Origin: Chaetorhynchus papuensis
Taxonomy: Eukaryota; Chordata; Aves; Passeriformes; Rhipiduridae
Length of the DNA stretch: 64,000 nt
Direction of reading: 5' to 3'
Assembly (NCBI GenBank): GCA_013396525.1
Contig: VWYX01001259.1
Location: 1-64,000, forward strand
Made by a program: the position numbers and the translations under genes. The notes below the pieces were generated by a model. That model saw only the letters and a list, made by a program, of their open reading frames with translations, was not told the origin of the DNA and ran no database searches. Positions 13,401 through 24,500 of the stretch are shown piece by piece (within the stretch, counting starts at the first letter, position 1; each line of letters begins with the position of its first letter).

Positions 13401-13580
13401 ACCGGAGTAGATACCCCAGACTGACTATAATATAAGTATATAGAGATCCAGGGCCTTTATTCTGAGCACAGAACATGCTCTTTCCAAAATGATGGAAGAT
13501 TTATTAATTGAAAGAAGTTGTCCGTTTTCTTGCTTAGATCTAGAAAGATTGAACAGTGAACTAGAAGGTTGTCAAAGCTA

Positions 13581-13603
13581 TTACATTTTCTTTGAAAATG
13601 TAA
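13581..13603. repeat. Perfect short hairpin
   Basis: The arms ttacattttc and gaaaatgtaa are exact reverse complements separated by three T bases. Confidence 0.9.
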
Positions 13604-14412
13604 AAAGTGTGTATGTACTTCATCCAGAATCTCTTTATAAGAGACCAGAACAAAACCTCTGTGAAAGGAATATCTTTTCATATTTTTCTACAGTTGAGTT
13701 GTCATATCTCCCTCTCATGCCAGCCACTGGGATATATTCTGTGGGTTTCACGATTTCAGTTCTGGCTGAAAATTTGTTAAAGTGCTAATTTTTTCATTGC
13801 TTATTAATTGAATTGACAACTTCATACCTTGATAATATTGGGAAACTTTGTAATATACCTATAAACGGACACAGAAGAATAGCTGCAGTACTCGGTTATC
13901 CGAAACAGGAGAAATTTCTTTTTGGATATTCTGAGCTGATTATACACTCTGTAATTAAGGAAGGGCGTCAATCCTGGCTCTGACCAACACTTAGCAGGAA
14001 AAAATCTCTAGTGATTTAAAAATAAGCGTTTCTCAGTTTATGGATAAGAGTATTTGGACTGAAGAAGGTAAAGATCTTCAGAAACAGAAAGCAAGGAATA
14101 TGGGGGAGGAATGAACTGACATAATTTGTTCTTTGGAGAAAATGACAAAACAATGTAAAGCACGATGTGGTTCCTTGAGTTGAAGTGCTATTAGAATGGT
14201 ACTTCAGTTCTGTAACTTTTGTTAAAGACAAAATAAATGCAGACAAAAAACGGGATTATTCAGCAGCCATGGGTCTAATCTTAAAAGGAAACAGAGAAAT
14301 TTCTATGAAAGTTGGAATTTACAGAGTGACACAGTTAAGAATTTCTGAAGAAAGAAACTGCTTATCACTATTTTTTTATGCTACATTCAAAAGAAAAAGT
14401 TTTTGCAACTTC

Positions 14413-14431
14413 TTTTTTTTTTTTTTTTTTT
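14413..14431 (+). repeat. Poly-T tract
   Basis: This is a run of 19 T. I see no adjoining processed-gene sequence on the minus strand that would make it a retrocopy tail. Confidence 0.9.
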
Positions 14432-15242
14432 AACAAAGAAGATTAAAGAGAACACACTCTGCTTATATAAATTATTTCTCCTCTTCATGGAATCAGCTTT
14501 ATAAACTAAAAGAGTAACAGAAACTCTTATTGATCTCAATAGGTTTTCTGGAAACCTTTCAACATATATGGAAACAAAAATAGTAAAAATAAGATATTAT
14601 TTCCTTGAGCACCTCTCAAAAATCTTTTCCTTGAATTTTCCTCTTAGCTTGCCAGAGAACTTGATCCTGCCTTACAGATGTGATGTGTGAAAGAAAAATA
14701 AGTTTTTCAACACTCTCCATGTGTTAGTCTAAAAATAGAACTAAGGGCTCTTGAATGACTCATGAAACATACCATTCTTCTTGTAAGAAATATTGTAAAT
14801 TAAGTCTGGCAGAGAAGTTAAGAACACTTCAGGACAAAGCTGCAAAGACATTGTCTTCTAGAAAGAAAATATTACATGACAATGCAGAAATGGAAGCAAA
14901 GGCTTGAAGAGATCTTCCAGTAAATATGTGAAAGCTGTGATCATTCAAAATTTGATATAGCCATTCAGATTCTTAAATAATGTAAGTTGCCAAAACACAA
15001 ACTCTGTATTATTTCATATTTGAAACTTTTTTCCTAGAAAAAAACCTGAAAAACTACTTTTGTTTGTTTGTTTTTATCATGGTTTTAAATAACATTTACA
15101 AACTGAGTTTGTAGGACCCATGAAAATGAAGGAAAACTTGTTACTTAAATGGTAGCTAGCAAAGTACTAAACAAGTAATTGAAAAAATTAGGTTTTTTCA
15201 ATGTATAACTATTTCTTGTTTTAATTTTATGGGACCAGAACG

Positions 15243-16737
15243 ATGAAGGACCAGAAAGTCCTGAATTCTGAAGTACTCAATGCCTTCTTTGCCTCAATCT
15301 TTACTAGCAAGATTAGCTTTCAAGAATCCCAGGTCCCAGAGACCAGAAACAAAGGATGGAGCAAGGAAGATGTACCCTTGACACAAGACAATCAGGTCAG
15401 GGAACATTTCAGAAAATTTGACTCACATAAATCCATGGGATCTGATGGAATTCATCCACAAGTGCTGAAGAAGCTAGTAGATGTCATTGTAAGGCCGCTT
15501 TCAATAATCCTTGATAAATCATGGTGATGGAGAGAAGTATCTGAAGACTATCTGAAGGAAAACAAATGTCACTCCCATCTTCAGAAAGGGAAAGAAAGAA
15601 GACTCAGGGAACTATGGTGTCAGTCAGCCTCACCTTAATTCCTGGGAAAGTGATGTAGGAGCTAATCCTGGAATATTTTTCCAAGTGTTAAGGAAAAATA
15701 TTGCTGGGCTTTTATACCCTCACAGTCTAAGTGGGCAATAATCTGGGGTATTCCTGCTGGGTCATCATTTTCTGCTGTGTCTCTGAGTGCCCTGTCACCT
15801 GGCTGGTGCCACTGGTCCCTGTGCTCTTTGTTGTGCAAAGATTTGGCACCAGTTCACTCTTTCCTCCAGCTCCCAGCATTTCCTGCCATCCAGAGCTCAG
15901 CCTGCAGCTCTCACTGCAGCTTGCACACCAAGCTACCTGTACTAAATATAACCCTCAACACAGGCACATGAAAAACAAGAAAATCATCAGGAGTAGTCAG
16001 CATGAGTTCCCAAAGGAGGAACTCATGCTTGACCAACTTAATAATTTTTTTGACAAACTGGCTGGCTTGGTAGACAAAGGGAAATCTATGAATATTGACT
16101 ACCTACACTTTGGTAAGGTTTCAACACTGACATTTATGAGATCCTCACAAAGAAGCTGTTGATGTCTGGGCTGGATGAGCAGATAGTGAGGTGGATTGAA
16201 AACTTGTTACATGATCAGTCCCAGAGGGTACTGATCAGGGGCACAAAGCAAGTTGGAGATCAGTGTCCAGAAGTACCCTCCAAAAGTGAGTCTAGTCCTG
16301 GTTAACATCTTCCTTAATGATCTGGATCACAGGGCAGGGGGTAGGATAAACAAGTTTGCTGATGACCCAAAACTGGGAGGAGTAGCTGATATGCCAGAGA
16401 GTCGTGCTGCCACCCAGAGGGACCTCAACAGCCTTGAAGAAGGGTCTGAAAGAACCTTATGAAGTTCAACAATGTACCAGTACATGCTGGGGGCCAGCCC
16501 ATTGGAAAGCAGCTTGGCAGAGAAGAGCCTGAGGATCCCGGTGGTCACCGAGTTAAACATAAGCCAGTGAAATACCCTGTGGGAGAGGAAATCCTGGGCT
16601 GCATTAGGCAAATTGCTGCCAGCAGGTTGAGGGAGGTGAACCCTGCTCGCTACTCAGCTGTGGAGAGCCCATATCTGGAGTATTTTCCCAGTTCCATGTT
16701 CCCTAGGGGTAAGAAAGACATGAACATACTGGAGTGA
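15243..16737 (+). pseudogene. Broken CR1 reverse transcriptase (pol) remnant
   Basis: Three open pieces carry recognisable reverse-transcriptase sequence: 15243-15527 (N-terminal RT, ending PLSIILDKSW), 15961-16160 (fingers/palm, NKKIIRSSQ) and 16253-16737. The last includes the FADD box at about 16350-16361, where the usual FADDTKLGG reads FADDPKLGG. Frameshifts break the frame between pieces. Because the insert plus its duplication is 279 bases, a multiple of three, the frame around the insert is preserved and an open frame runs out of the insert into RT sequence. Confidence 0.85.
15686..15960. mobile_element. 275-bp solo-LTR-like insert nested in CR1
   Basis: It starts TGTTAAGG and ends CCCTCAACA, giving TG...CA ends and near-matching inverted termini. 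The flanks are caag on the left and cagg on the right, a 4-bp target duplication with one change. Removing the insert and one duplicate restores the CR1 reading 'atatttttccaggcacatg'. The reverse strand has a TATAAAA box (near 15705-15711), but only about 20-25 bases from the terminus, which is oddly short for R-U5. It is either a solo LTR with 4-bp duplication or another small TG/CA-ended element. Confidence 0.65.
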
Positions 16738-17150
16738 GTACAGTGAAGAGCCACAAAGGTGATGAAGGGACTGTAGCACCTCTCCTGTGAGGAAAGACTG
16801 ACAGAGGTGGGACTGGTTTACCTAGAGATCAGAAGGCTCAGGTGGAATCTTGTCAATGTATATCAATACCTGAAAGGAGAGTGCACAGAAGATGGAACTA
16901 GACTCTTCTCAGTGGTGCCCAGTGGCAGCCCAAGAAGTAGAGAATAAACTGAAACACGAGTGTCTACCTGAAAACTGGGGAAAAATACTTTACTCTGAGG
17001 GTGACTGAGCAATGGCACAGATTTCCCAGGGAGATTGTGAAGACTCCACCCTTGGCAAGTGGCTCTAGGTAGCCCTGCTTAAGCAGAGGGTTGGACCAGA
17101 TAACCTCCAGAGGTCCCTTCCAACATTAACCATTCTGTGTTTCTGTGATG

Positions 17151-19299
17151 ACCGATGAACGGAAGCGGGAATCCATTTTTTTAAAAGATTTAGATTTTAC
17201 TTTAGAACAGATGAGCTCTAAGATTTCCTAAGAATCATTAAATGGTATGGTTAACTAAATAAATAATCGGATGATAGGACTTTCCTCCTATGAGAAGCCT
17301 CAATTGTAGTTTTACTGTTTATGTACCAGATTGATTATTAAAGTCATTAAAGTACAGTGGTACCAGCAATTTTCAAGTGTAAGCTTAGGGGACTAGTACA
17401 GAACTGTATGCCTGTAAGATTTGCTTTAACACATGATAATTTGAAAAAGTCATGACATGCATTTAATTGAACTGTGTCTTATTTTAGTTTCAAAAATTCA
17501 TTTTCAAGGTTGTCTAAATGGCTTAGAAATATGGTGTGAACATTTGCCCTGCTGATATCTAATCTTCTGAAAGAAATTTATGAATCTGGCTACTAACGAT
17601 TTGAGGACAGCTCTCCTTTCTTATCTTGTACTTGACAACATGCTTGGGACAATTTCCATTTGTTTCTAAAGCCTGTCAATGTATAATTAGATTTGAATCC
17701 CACTGCTTTAGGTGATATTTTGGCAAGCTGTTTGAAGCTGTTAAGGATTGTCCTCCCTTTTTATCTTGAAAGAATGAGTACAATGTCCAAAATTTTTTAT
17801 ATTCTACAGGTAATATTTTTTGACTGTGATAACAGTATTGTAGAAAGTGGCTGAAGAAGATGCTTAAGTATAGCCTGAAGGAGATTATATACATAGCGAT
17901 ATATCTGTCAGCCGTATTACTGATTTAATGCATAGATTACACAATTTGTCCTTCCAAAAATGTAGGGTAGTAGTGGCTTAGTATTTCAAAAAAGTCTAAC
18001 TGCTCCCATTAGTACATGACAGGGAAACAGACAAACCTATACAGTATGTGCAATTACACATGACCTTTCAGGGAATTGGGTATGATTTTGAAAACCAATG
18101 ACTTCTTCTAAATAGCAAATCTTTACTGCTACAGTGTATCAGAAATACATTTCTGTAATCTGGGAATAAAGCCTGAACAGGGGTTGTATGATCACTCTAA
18201 AAACTGAGACCCCAGGATAAACTCAAGATCAGCAAACCTATGAAAAAATTCATATCAAAAGCAGTGCAGATTCTACTTCCTTATATTGCTTTCTACCTCC
18301 AGGATATATGGGCTGACTCAGCCGAGGAGGAGATATGTGCAGAGCAATTTGATTGCTTTCTTACAGCTGTAAAAGACATGGAATTTGTGACATAGTCCAA
18401 TTTCTTTCTGTTTGTGGCTTCCACTCTCCATTACCGTTCCACTGGAGGAGGATCTAATTTAAGATATGTTGCTCCCCATCCTTTGCAAGATTTTATGACA
18501 CCCTCAGGTGTGCTGATTCAGCTGTGTGGCCTTGCTCTAAACCAGACAAGTGTGAAAAGCCATTTTAAGAGTAAAACACACTATATCTTTTTATTTATTT
18601 CAGTGGATCATTTCAGGAAATGTATAGTAAGGTGACACAGCAAAGGAATTGAAAAGGCATTGTAGTCTTTCCTGGGGAACAAGCAACTGTGGAAACCAAA
18701 AAGGAAAAACCCTGAAAATTTGCAACTGCTTCTGGTGCGTTACTAATATAAAGCCATTGTATAATCAAGAAGAGAGGCTTTTTCACATAAAATTCATTCT
18801 GAAATCTTGTTATGCTGTTTACACATGTGAATATCCTCTTATAGAGTTCTACACTAGGAGAGGTTGGGGTTTTTGTTTGTTTCAAAGAACTAAGAGGAGA
18901 AATAAGTTTGTTTTTTTCAAGTCTGAACATTCTTCCTGTCTGACTGGCAATAAATAACAATCTTCCTCTAATTAAAAGTAAAACCTGTCACTCATATAGA
19001 AATTTTCTGTCCGGATTGCTTTCTCAGAATTAATAAATACTGGTCCATCAAAATCATTCGTACCATGTTAGTTTATATTAGCTGAAATATGGTGCACTTT
19101 TATACTGAACACCTTTCTTATGCTACTCAGGTCTGTGTTCGCTGAGCTGTTTCTTCCTTTCTGTTGTACAGTTTCACTAAAGGCTTGTATACGTGGAAAA
19201 AATTCTAGTGTTGAGAGTTTGTACTTTATTTTGAGTCCTTTAGAAATTATTTTCTGTGACTCTTTTTTACATATTCTTATGATACAGAAGGATTGTCTT
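17151..19299. other. AT-rich DNA, no gene seen
   Basis: I recognise no repeat. Antisense open frames around 18613-18960 overlap on both strands and have no recognisable protein content. Confidence 0.5.
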
Positions 19300-19552
19300 C
19301 TGACCCCATGCCCCCCTCTTCCCTTTAAGTAATTGAAGACTGCAATGAGGTCTCCCCAGAGCTTTCTTTTCTCCAGACTGAACAACCCCAGCTCTCTCAG
19401 CCTGTCTTCATAGGAGAGCAGCTTTATCCCTCTGATCATCTTTGTGGTCTCTTCTGGACTCACTCCAATATGTCCATGTCTTTTTTGTGCTGAGGACCCC
19501 ACAGCTGGACAGGTGGGGTCGCATGAGAGTAGAGTAAAGAGACAGAATCCTG
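19300..19552 (-). mobile_element. CR1 internal fragment, minus strand
   Basis: The minus-strand translation shows LYSTLMRPHLSSCG in one frame, and IRGIKLLSYEDRLRELGLFSLEKRK with LWGDLIAVFNYLKG in another. These are the CR1 ORF2 C-terminal region across a frameshift. The 3' UTR and terminal repeats are absent, so both ends are truncated. The longer open frame at 19068-19556 is CR1 only in its first half. Confidence 0.88.
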
Positions 19553-21271
19553 TCATGATAGAAATTTGCCTTGTAAGTTATTGCTTGAAAAGTCTCTGAG
19601 GTCCCAGGAAGGATCTTACTTAAACACAATGGAAAATTTTGTGCGAACATCATTAAGCAGTAACTGGCAAAATTATACTAGAAGATTCGACAAGAACATC
19701 TGTATTGCACAGGGCATAAAACATTTTTTGGAGAAAAACACTACACACTTATCATTCATGTTTCATACTACTTGAGAGCTGCTGAATGATTAAGGAAAGT
19801 GAATCATGTCATAAAGGCAGAATAATATATATTACCATAAAAGTAATTCTGAATATTCATATGTAATGAGAGCTGAACCTGGGGAAGACATCTAAAGTAA
19901 TTTTCTCTGTGGTGCCCAGGTTTTGGGGTTTACAGTGTATATTCTCATTTTAAAAAGGTAAATTTCAAGATGTGCTAAAAAATGACCATTCTGAAGCATG
20001 AAGCCAGTGAAACCAAACATTACAGAAAACCAGTATATTAAAAAATAAACAGGACACAATCAAGCCAATTTTATATCTCAGATTACTAAACCTTCTTTGA
20101 AAAATGCAGGATTTAAGATTTTTGATCTGACCTCAAGTTAGTACCCTATAGAATCCTGCTTCTTCATGATGGATAAAAAACCCCAAAAAACTGTGAGAGG
20201 ATACCTCAGTAGATGATCAAACATCCTGGTATCACATGTCAGTGCAAATTCCAGGTCTCATGACATTGGAAACTATTGACTGATTCACAATGAACTCTAG
20301 GAAAAGTCTTGTTTAATACTTCTTATTTATGCTTTAAAATTCTGTAGATAAAATTGGACTGTATTTCTAGTTTTATGAAAGATCATTCAGTGTAAACAGC
20401 AATGCAAAGGGTCAAAAAAATTATCATGTAGGACAACAGTTTGGACAATAAATTATGTAGTTTTATGGCAAAAGATATTTAGTTATTTATTCTTCTGGGT
20501 CACCTGTGGGCCTTATTTCATACAATGAGACTTCTAATTCAGAATAAACGCAAGGTATGATAGTGAAATGCTGATATTTTCAAAAGTGAGTTGCACCTTT
20601 CTGCCATGAGCCAGCATACACTGCAGTTCCTTATGCTACAAACTACCATTGTGGGGTTTTCAAACTTTGGAAAACACGGCTGACCTTTCTTGCTACAGAT
20701 GGTGAAAACTGGTGTTTATAAATAGGTACTGTAAGATCAATTAATATGTACTCAGGAAACAAGAAATAGAGGTTTATAATGCAAGGTCAATGTCTCTTGT
20801 TCCCTATCGATTTTTCTTTCTATCGATTCATACCATTGATAGTGCTTCCCTTGTAACCTGCTCTCAAGGTAGCCTACAGTGTCAAGATGAAAGTGCTTTT
20901 CTCTGTCCTTTTAAAAACACACTGGCTACATCGTCACACCTTCACAAGTACCACTTTTCCACAGCAAGTTTGCACCATGTGTGATTGCTTTCAGGGGCAT
21001 GAAGATTTGATCAAAAACATCATTAACATTGCTTTAACAATATTCTGCATTTTGCACAGTATCATAATGCCCTTTTAATTTTTGAAGAATATTCTCCTCA
21101 AATTTCTCTAACTCTGAATCTGCCTTTCATGTGCATTTGAAAAAGATAATGGAGATTTGAGTTTGGTTGAAGAAGAAAAGTGGAATTAACATTTTATGAG
21201 GTTTTTCTATCTGTTAATTTTCATAATTTTTCAAGCAATTATCTACACTGTACAGCTGAATAAAATATCGT
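19553..21271. other. AT-rich DNA, no gene seen
   Basis: No recognised repeat, exon or RNA gene. Confidence 0.5.
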
Positions 21272-21550
21272 GCACAGAATCAGAGAAGGGATTGGGTTGG
21301 AAGGGACCTGAATGACCATTTAATTCCTGCCACGAGCAGGCAACACTTTCCACTAGAATAGGTTGCTCAAAGATCCATCCAGCATGGCTTTGAACTTCCA
21401 GGGATGGGACATCCACTACTTCTCTGGGTAATCTGTTCTAGTGCCTCACCACCCTCACAGCACAGAACTTCTACCTCATATGCAAACCAAGCCTACCCTC
21501 TCTCAATGTGAAGGCATTCCCCTTTGTCCTCTCACTACCTGCTCTATATG
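21272..21550 (-). mobile_element. CR1 3' end, minus strand
   Basis: Read on the plus strand it begins 'cacagaatcagagaaggg' then 'ttgggttggaagggacc', the reverse complement of a CR1 3' terminus. 3' UTR blocks follow (gggatgggacatccactactt, 'cttctacctcatatgcaaa', 'cctttgtcctctcacta'). The 5' part is lost beyond about 21550. Confidence 0.9.
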
Positions 21551-24500
21551 GAAGGGTTCAAGGCCCGGTGACTGAAGTATCTTTTTTTCTCACAGTCATC
21601 TTGTGTAAGCTTTAGGAAGTCCACACCAGACCAAAACATAACAAGAGTGTAAGACCTGGGCAGTAAGTTTTACTGCCATGGAAAGTAACATGTACACAGC
21701 GTTAGGAGAAGCATGAGGCTTTTAAATATAACTAGAACTGATCTGCCAAATCATAAAAAAGAAAAAAAAAGGGGTGAAGTACAGCCCAATGACCTTCATA
21801 TTTGGAAAACATAAACATTTCACATTGCAAAAATATAAAGTACTTTGAGATATTGCTGATGTCTTTGGTTTATCATTTCGGCATGACACACAGATATGAC
21901 GGTTGTTGGAGGCAGGTAAACAGCCCTAATCTTTTGAGGTGTCAGTAAAACTGACAGAATTCATAAGGAGTTGCATCCCTTTCTTGCATTCCAACTTTGA
22001 TTAAAAATTCAAGGATAGTTTCAAAGCTTCTAAACAAATCTCGGAGGAAAAGGTTTACAAAAGATCTCTAATTTTAAATTATTAATTTTTCATTGCTTTC
22101 TGTTTTCAGTAAACCCACTAGGACTGAAGTCACATGACATAATTCTAACCATCTAAAAGTTAGGTTTCAAATTAACTATATTTTCCCTCACACTGACCAT
22201 CACCTAGTGAGGCAATGCACCCCAACTAAAATAAGTATCTAAAATACATTGTAGATAACCATTCAACTTCCCATTTTTTATCTCAAGTGTCTATTTTACA
22301 TCCAATATTACTGAATTTCAGGTTGATTTTTTCCTGCATCTTCCAGAGAAGTCCCTGAAATAGGTGTTTTTAAACTAGCAGTATTCATGGTGTGTCAATA
22401 CATTTCCATCAAATCATCCTGAAAAACACATGAAACCATTCAGTATTTTTGCTTTCTTTACTTTTGTTTTTGTTAATTTTGTGCTTTACAACATGAGAGT
22501 TTAAATCATGAGTTAGGAGATTTTACACTGACGCCATGTACTTTGATAGTGAAGCTACCCTGGAGCACAGCAGATGCCTTCTGGCAGAGCAGTACAAAAA
22601 CCACACAGACGTATCAGAGATGCTACAACCATCAGTGTTCAACATACACACACAGGCACACACAAAGTTCTCACATTAATTGAAAACTCCTACATAAAGA
22701 GTTATATTTGAGCAAACCTAGTTAGTTATTACAAGAGTGTAATATTTTTTTGAAGAATAATTTAATGCATTGATCATGACAAAAAATCATGCCTTCTTGA
22801 CTGCTGTGAAGCACTTGAAACAGCTCTTGTTCTACACTGTTAGTAGGGCTAGAAGTTTTTGAGTTTAAATGCCATGCTTATCTCTGTCAAGTAGAGAATT
22901 CATTTACACATAAAAAAAGAAAAAGCAGCTTTACAAATTTTATACTGTTGCATGTTCATATTTTTAATGTTACCAATGTCAGGTCCAAAATAATTATTGC
23001 TCTAAATAGGCAGAGTGTAAATGTTAAACATTGTTTGCATCAGTAGTTGCAGAACAATACAAATATTCTCTTTTCTGTTTATCCAAGCCCTCATTCTTTG
23101 AAGAATTTTTGTCTTGGGCTGGTTTGTATTTTCCAGTTGGATGAAGAGAACTGCAGGTAAGAGTCTTTCATTAGAGGCATGTCTGATTTAATTAATCTTT
23201 AATTATTGTGCAAAACAAATGGAAGGATAGCTTCGATCAGCAAATTCATTTGCCACATTTATCAACTAGCTGATCTTTATCACCCACCCAGATGACAGTA
23301 AATCAAATGCACACCCCTTTTCAATTCATGAAGCAAATGATTAAACTGTCCGTAAGAGTCCCTATCCTAACTAAATCTAATTGTGTGTGAATAATCAGTT
23401 AAGTTGTGTGATGAATGTGCCATCATAGAATCTAGTCCATAACCAAATCATATTTTGAATCAAACTTGCTTTAAAAGGAACACTCTTAAACTCAGTTGTT
23501 TCTTCTTTTTCCTCATTTACTGATAGATAAATATGTATCATATTAATTACATTATTGTGCTTTGCTTTCTCCTTCACCTTTTATATCACCTTTAGGGATT
23601 ACTTTCACTTGAGCTTTATAATTGAAACACATTCCAAACACACACATATATATATTATTAAAAATCATCTTAAGCACAAGAAGTATTAAAGTATTTCACT
23701 ATAAACACTTTATTAGTCCAAACCAAATTTAAATATTTTCCATTGTACATCTTTGATTCTTAAGATCATTTTTACTTGACTAGATATCGCCTCAACTCAA
23801 AATGAAGAAAAAGATATTATAACTGTATTTGATTATTGCAGAATAGAAACAGTACACATTCTCCTTCAGAACACATTTTTTGACATCTGCTGTTCTTAAA
23901 TATTTATGAACCCATTCTTTTTTCACCTGGACTTCTATGATGCCATATTTAAGGTTTCATGAGACTTTTGTTCATGGACAAAATTTCATTTAGTGGACTT
24001 AAATAAGGATTTCAGACCTTTAAGGATTTGTTCATCAGTATGTAATTAAATAATGAGGAACTAACATGACAAATAAGCATCTAACCTTAACTGATACTAC
24101 AGTGTATTTCATTTTTTTCAAGTATGCATATAAAAACGAGATCTTTTTCCTTACTTCTTATCTTAAAAATAGTTTGAGATGTCTCTTGACCTAACACATT
24201 GAAAAGAGAACAAAAATTTTGTAATTAGTTATATTTAATTGGTTATCTAAAACCAAAGAACTAACTGCAAGGGCCTTGAAATCACTGAAAAATAAAAAGC
24301 TTGAAGAGGAAAAAATATTTTATATGTTGATTCTTTCTGTATACAAAGGTGGAAGAGACAAAATAGGATTCATATACACCCTTTGAAAATGCAAAATCAC
24401 AATGTACAACAGATGTACAGTGTTCTGGTTGCGTTTTCATTTGTGTTGTTACTATTATTAATAATAATAATCATCATAATAACCACTATCCAGTATAGGT

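Larger units (their letters stand above)
10441..15229. other. AT-rich DNA, no gene seen
   Basis: This is 4.8 kb without a recognised repeat apart from a short hairpin at 13581 and a poly-T at 14413. The open frames of about 100 codons at 13489-13788 are AT-rich and match nothing I know. Confidence 0.5.
15230..17150 (+). mobile_element. CR1 LINE, 5'-truncated, interrupted by an LTR-like insert
   Basis: It begins within the reverse-transcriptase half of ORF2 and runs to a classic CR1 3' end: 'agaggtcccttccaacattaacc' then 'attctgtgtttctgtgatg'. Coding remnants in order are LNAFFASIFTSK, HKSMGSDGIHPQVL, HMKNKKIIRSSQHEF, the catalytic-box relic FADDPKLGG, and ILGCIRQIAASR. The last part corresponds to the 'FSLEKRRLRGDL' tail and the 3' UTR. 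Stops and frameshifts separate the pieces, so it encodes no working enzyme. A 275-bp insert occupies 15686-15960. Without it the element is about 1.65 kb, against several kb for a complete CR1. Confidence 0.93.

Noticed and set aside
19068..19556. A 162-codon protein
   Set aside because: Its first half is CR1 reverse-transcriptase tail and the rest is unrelated flanking DNA.
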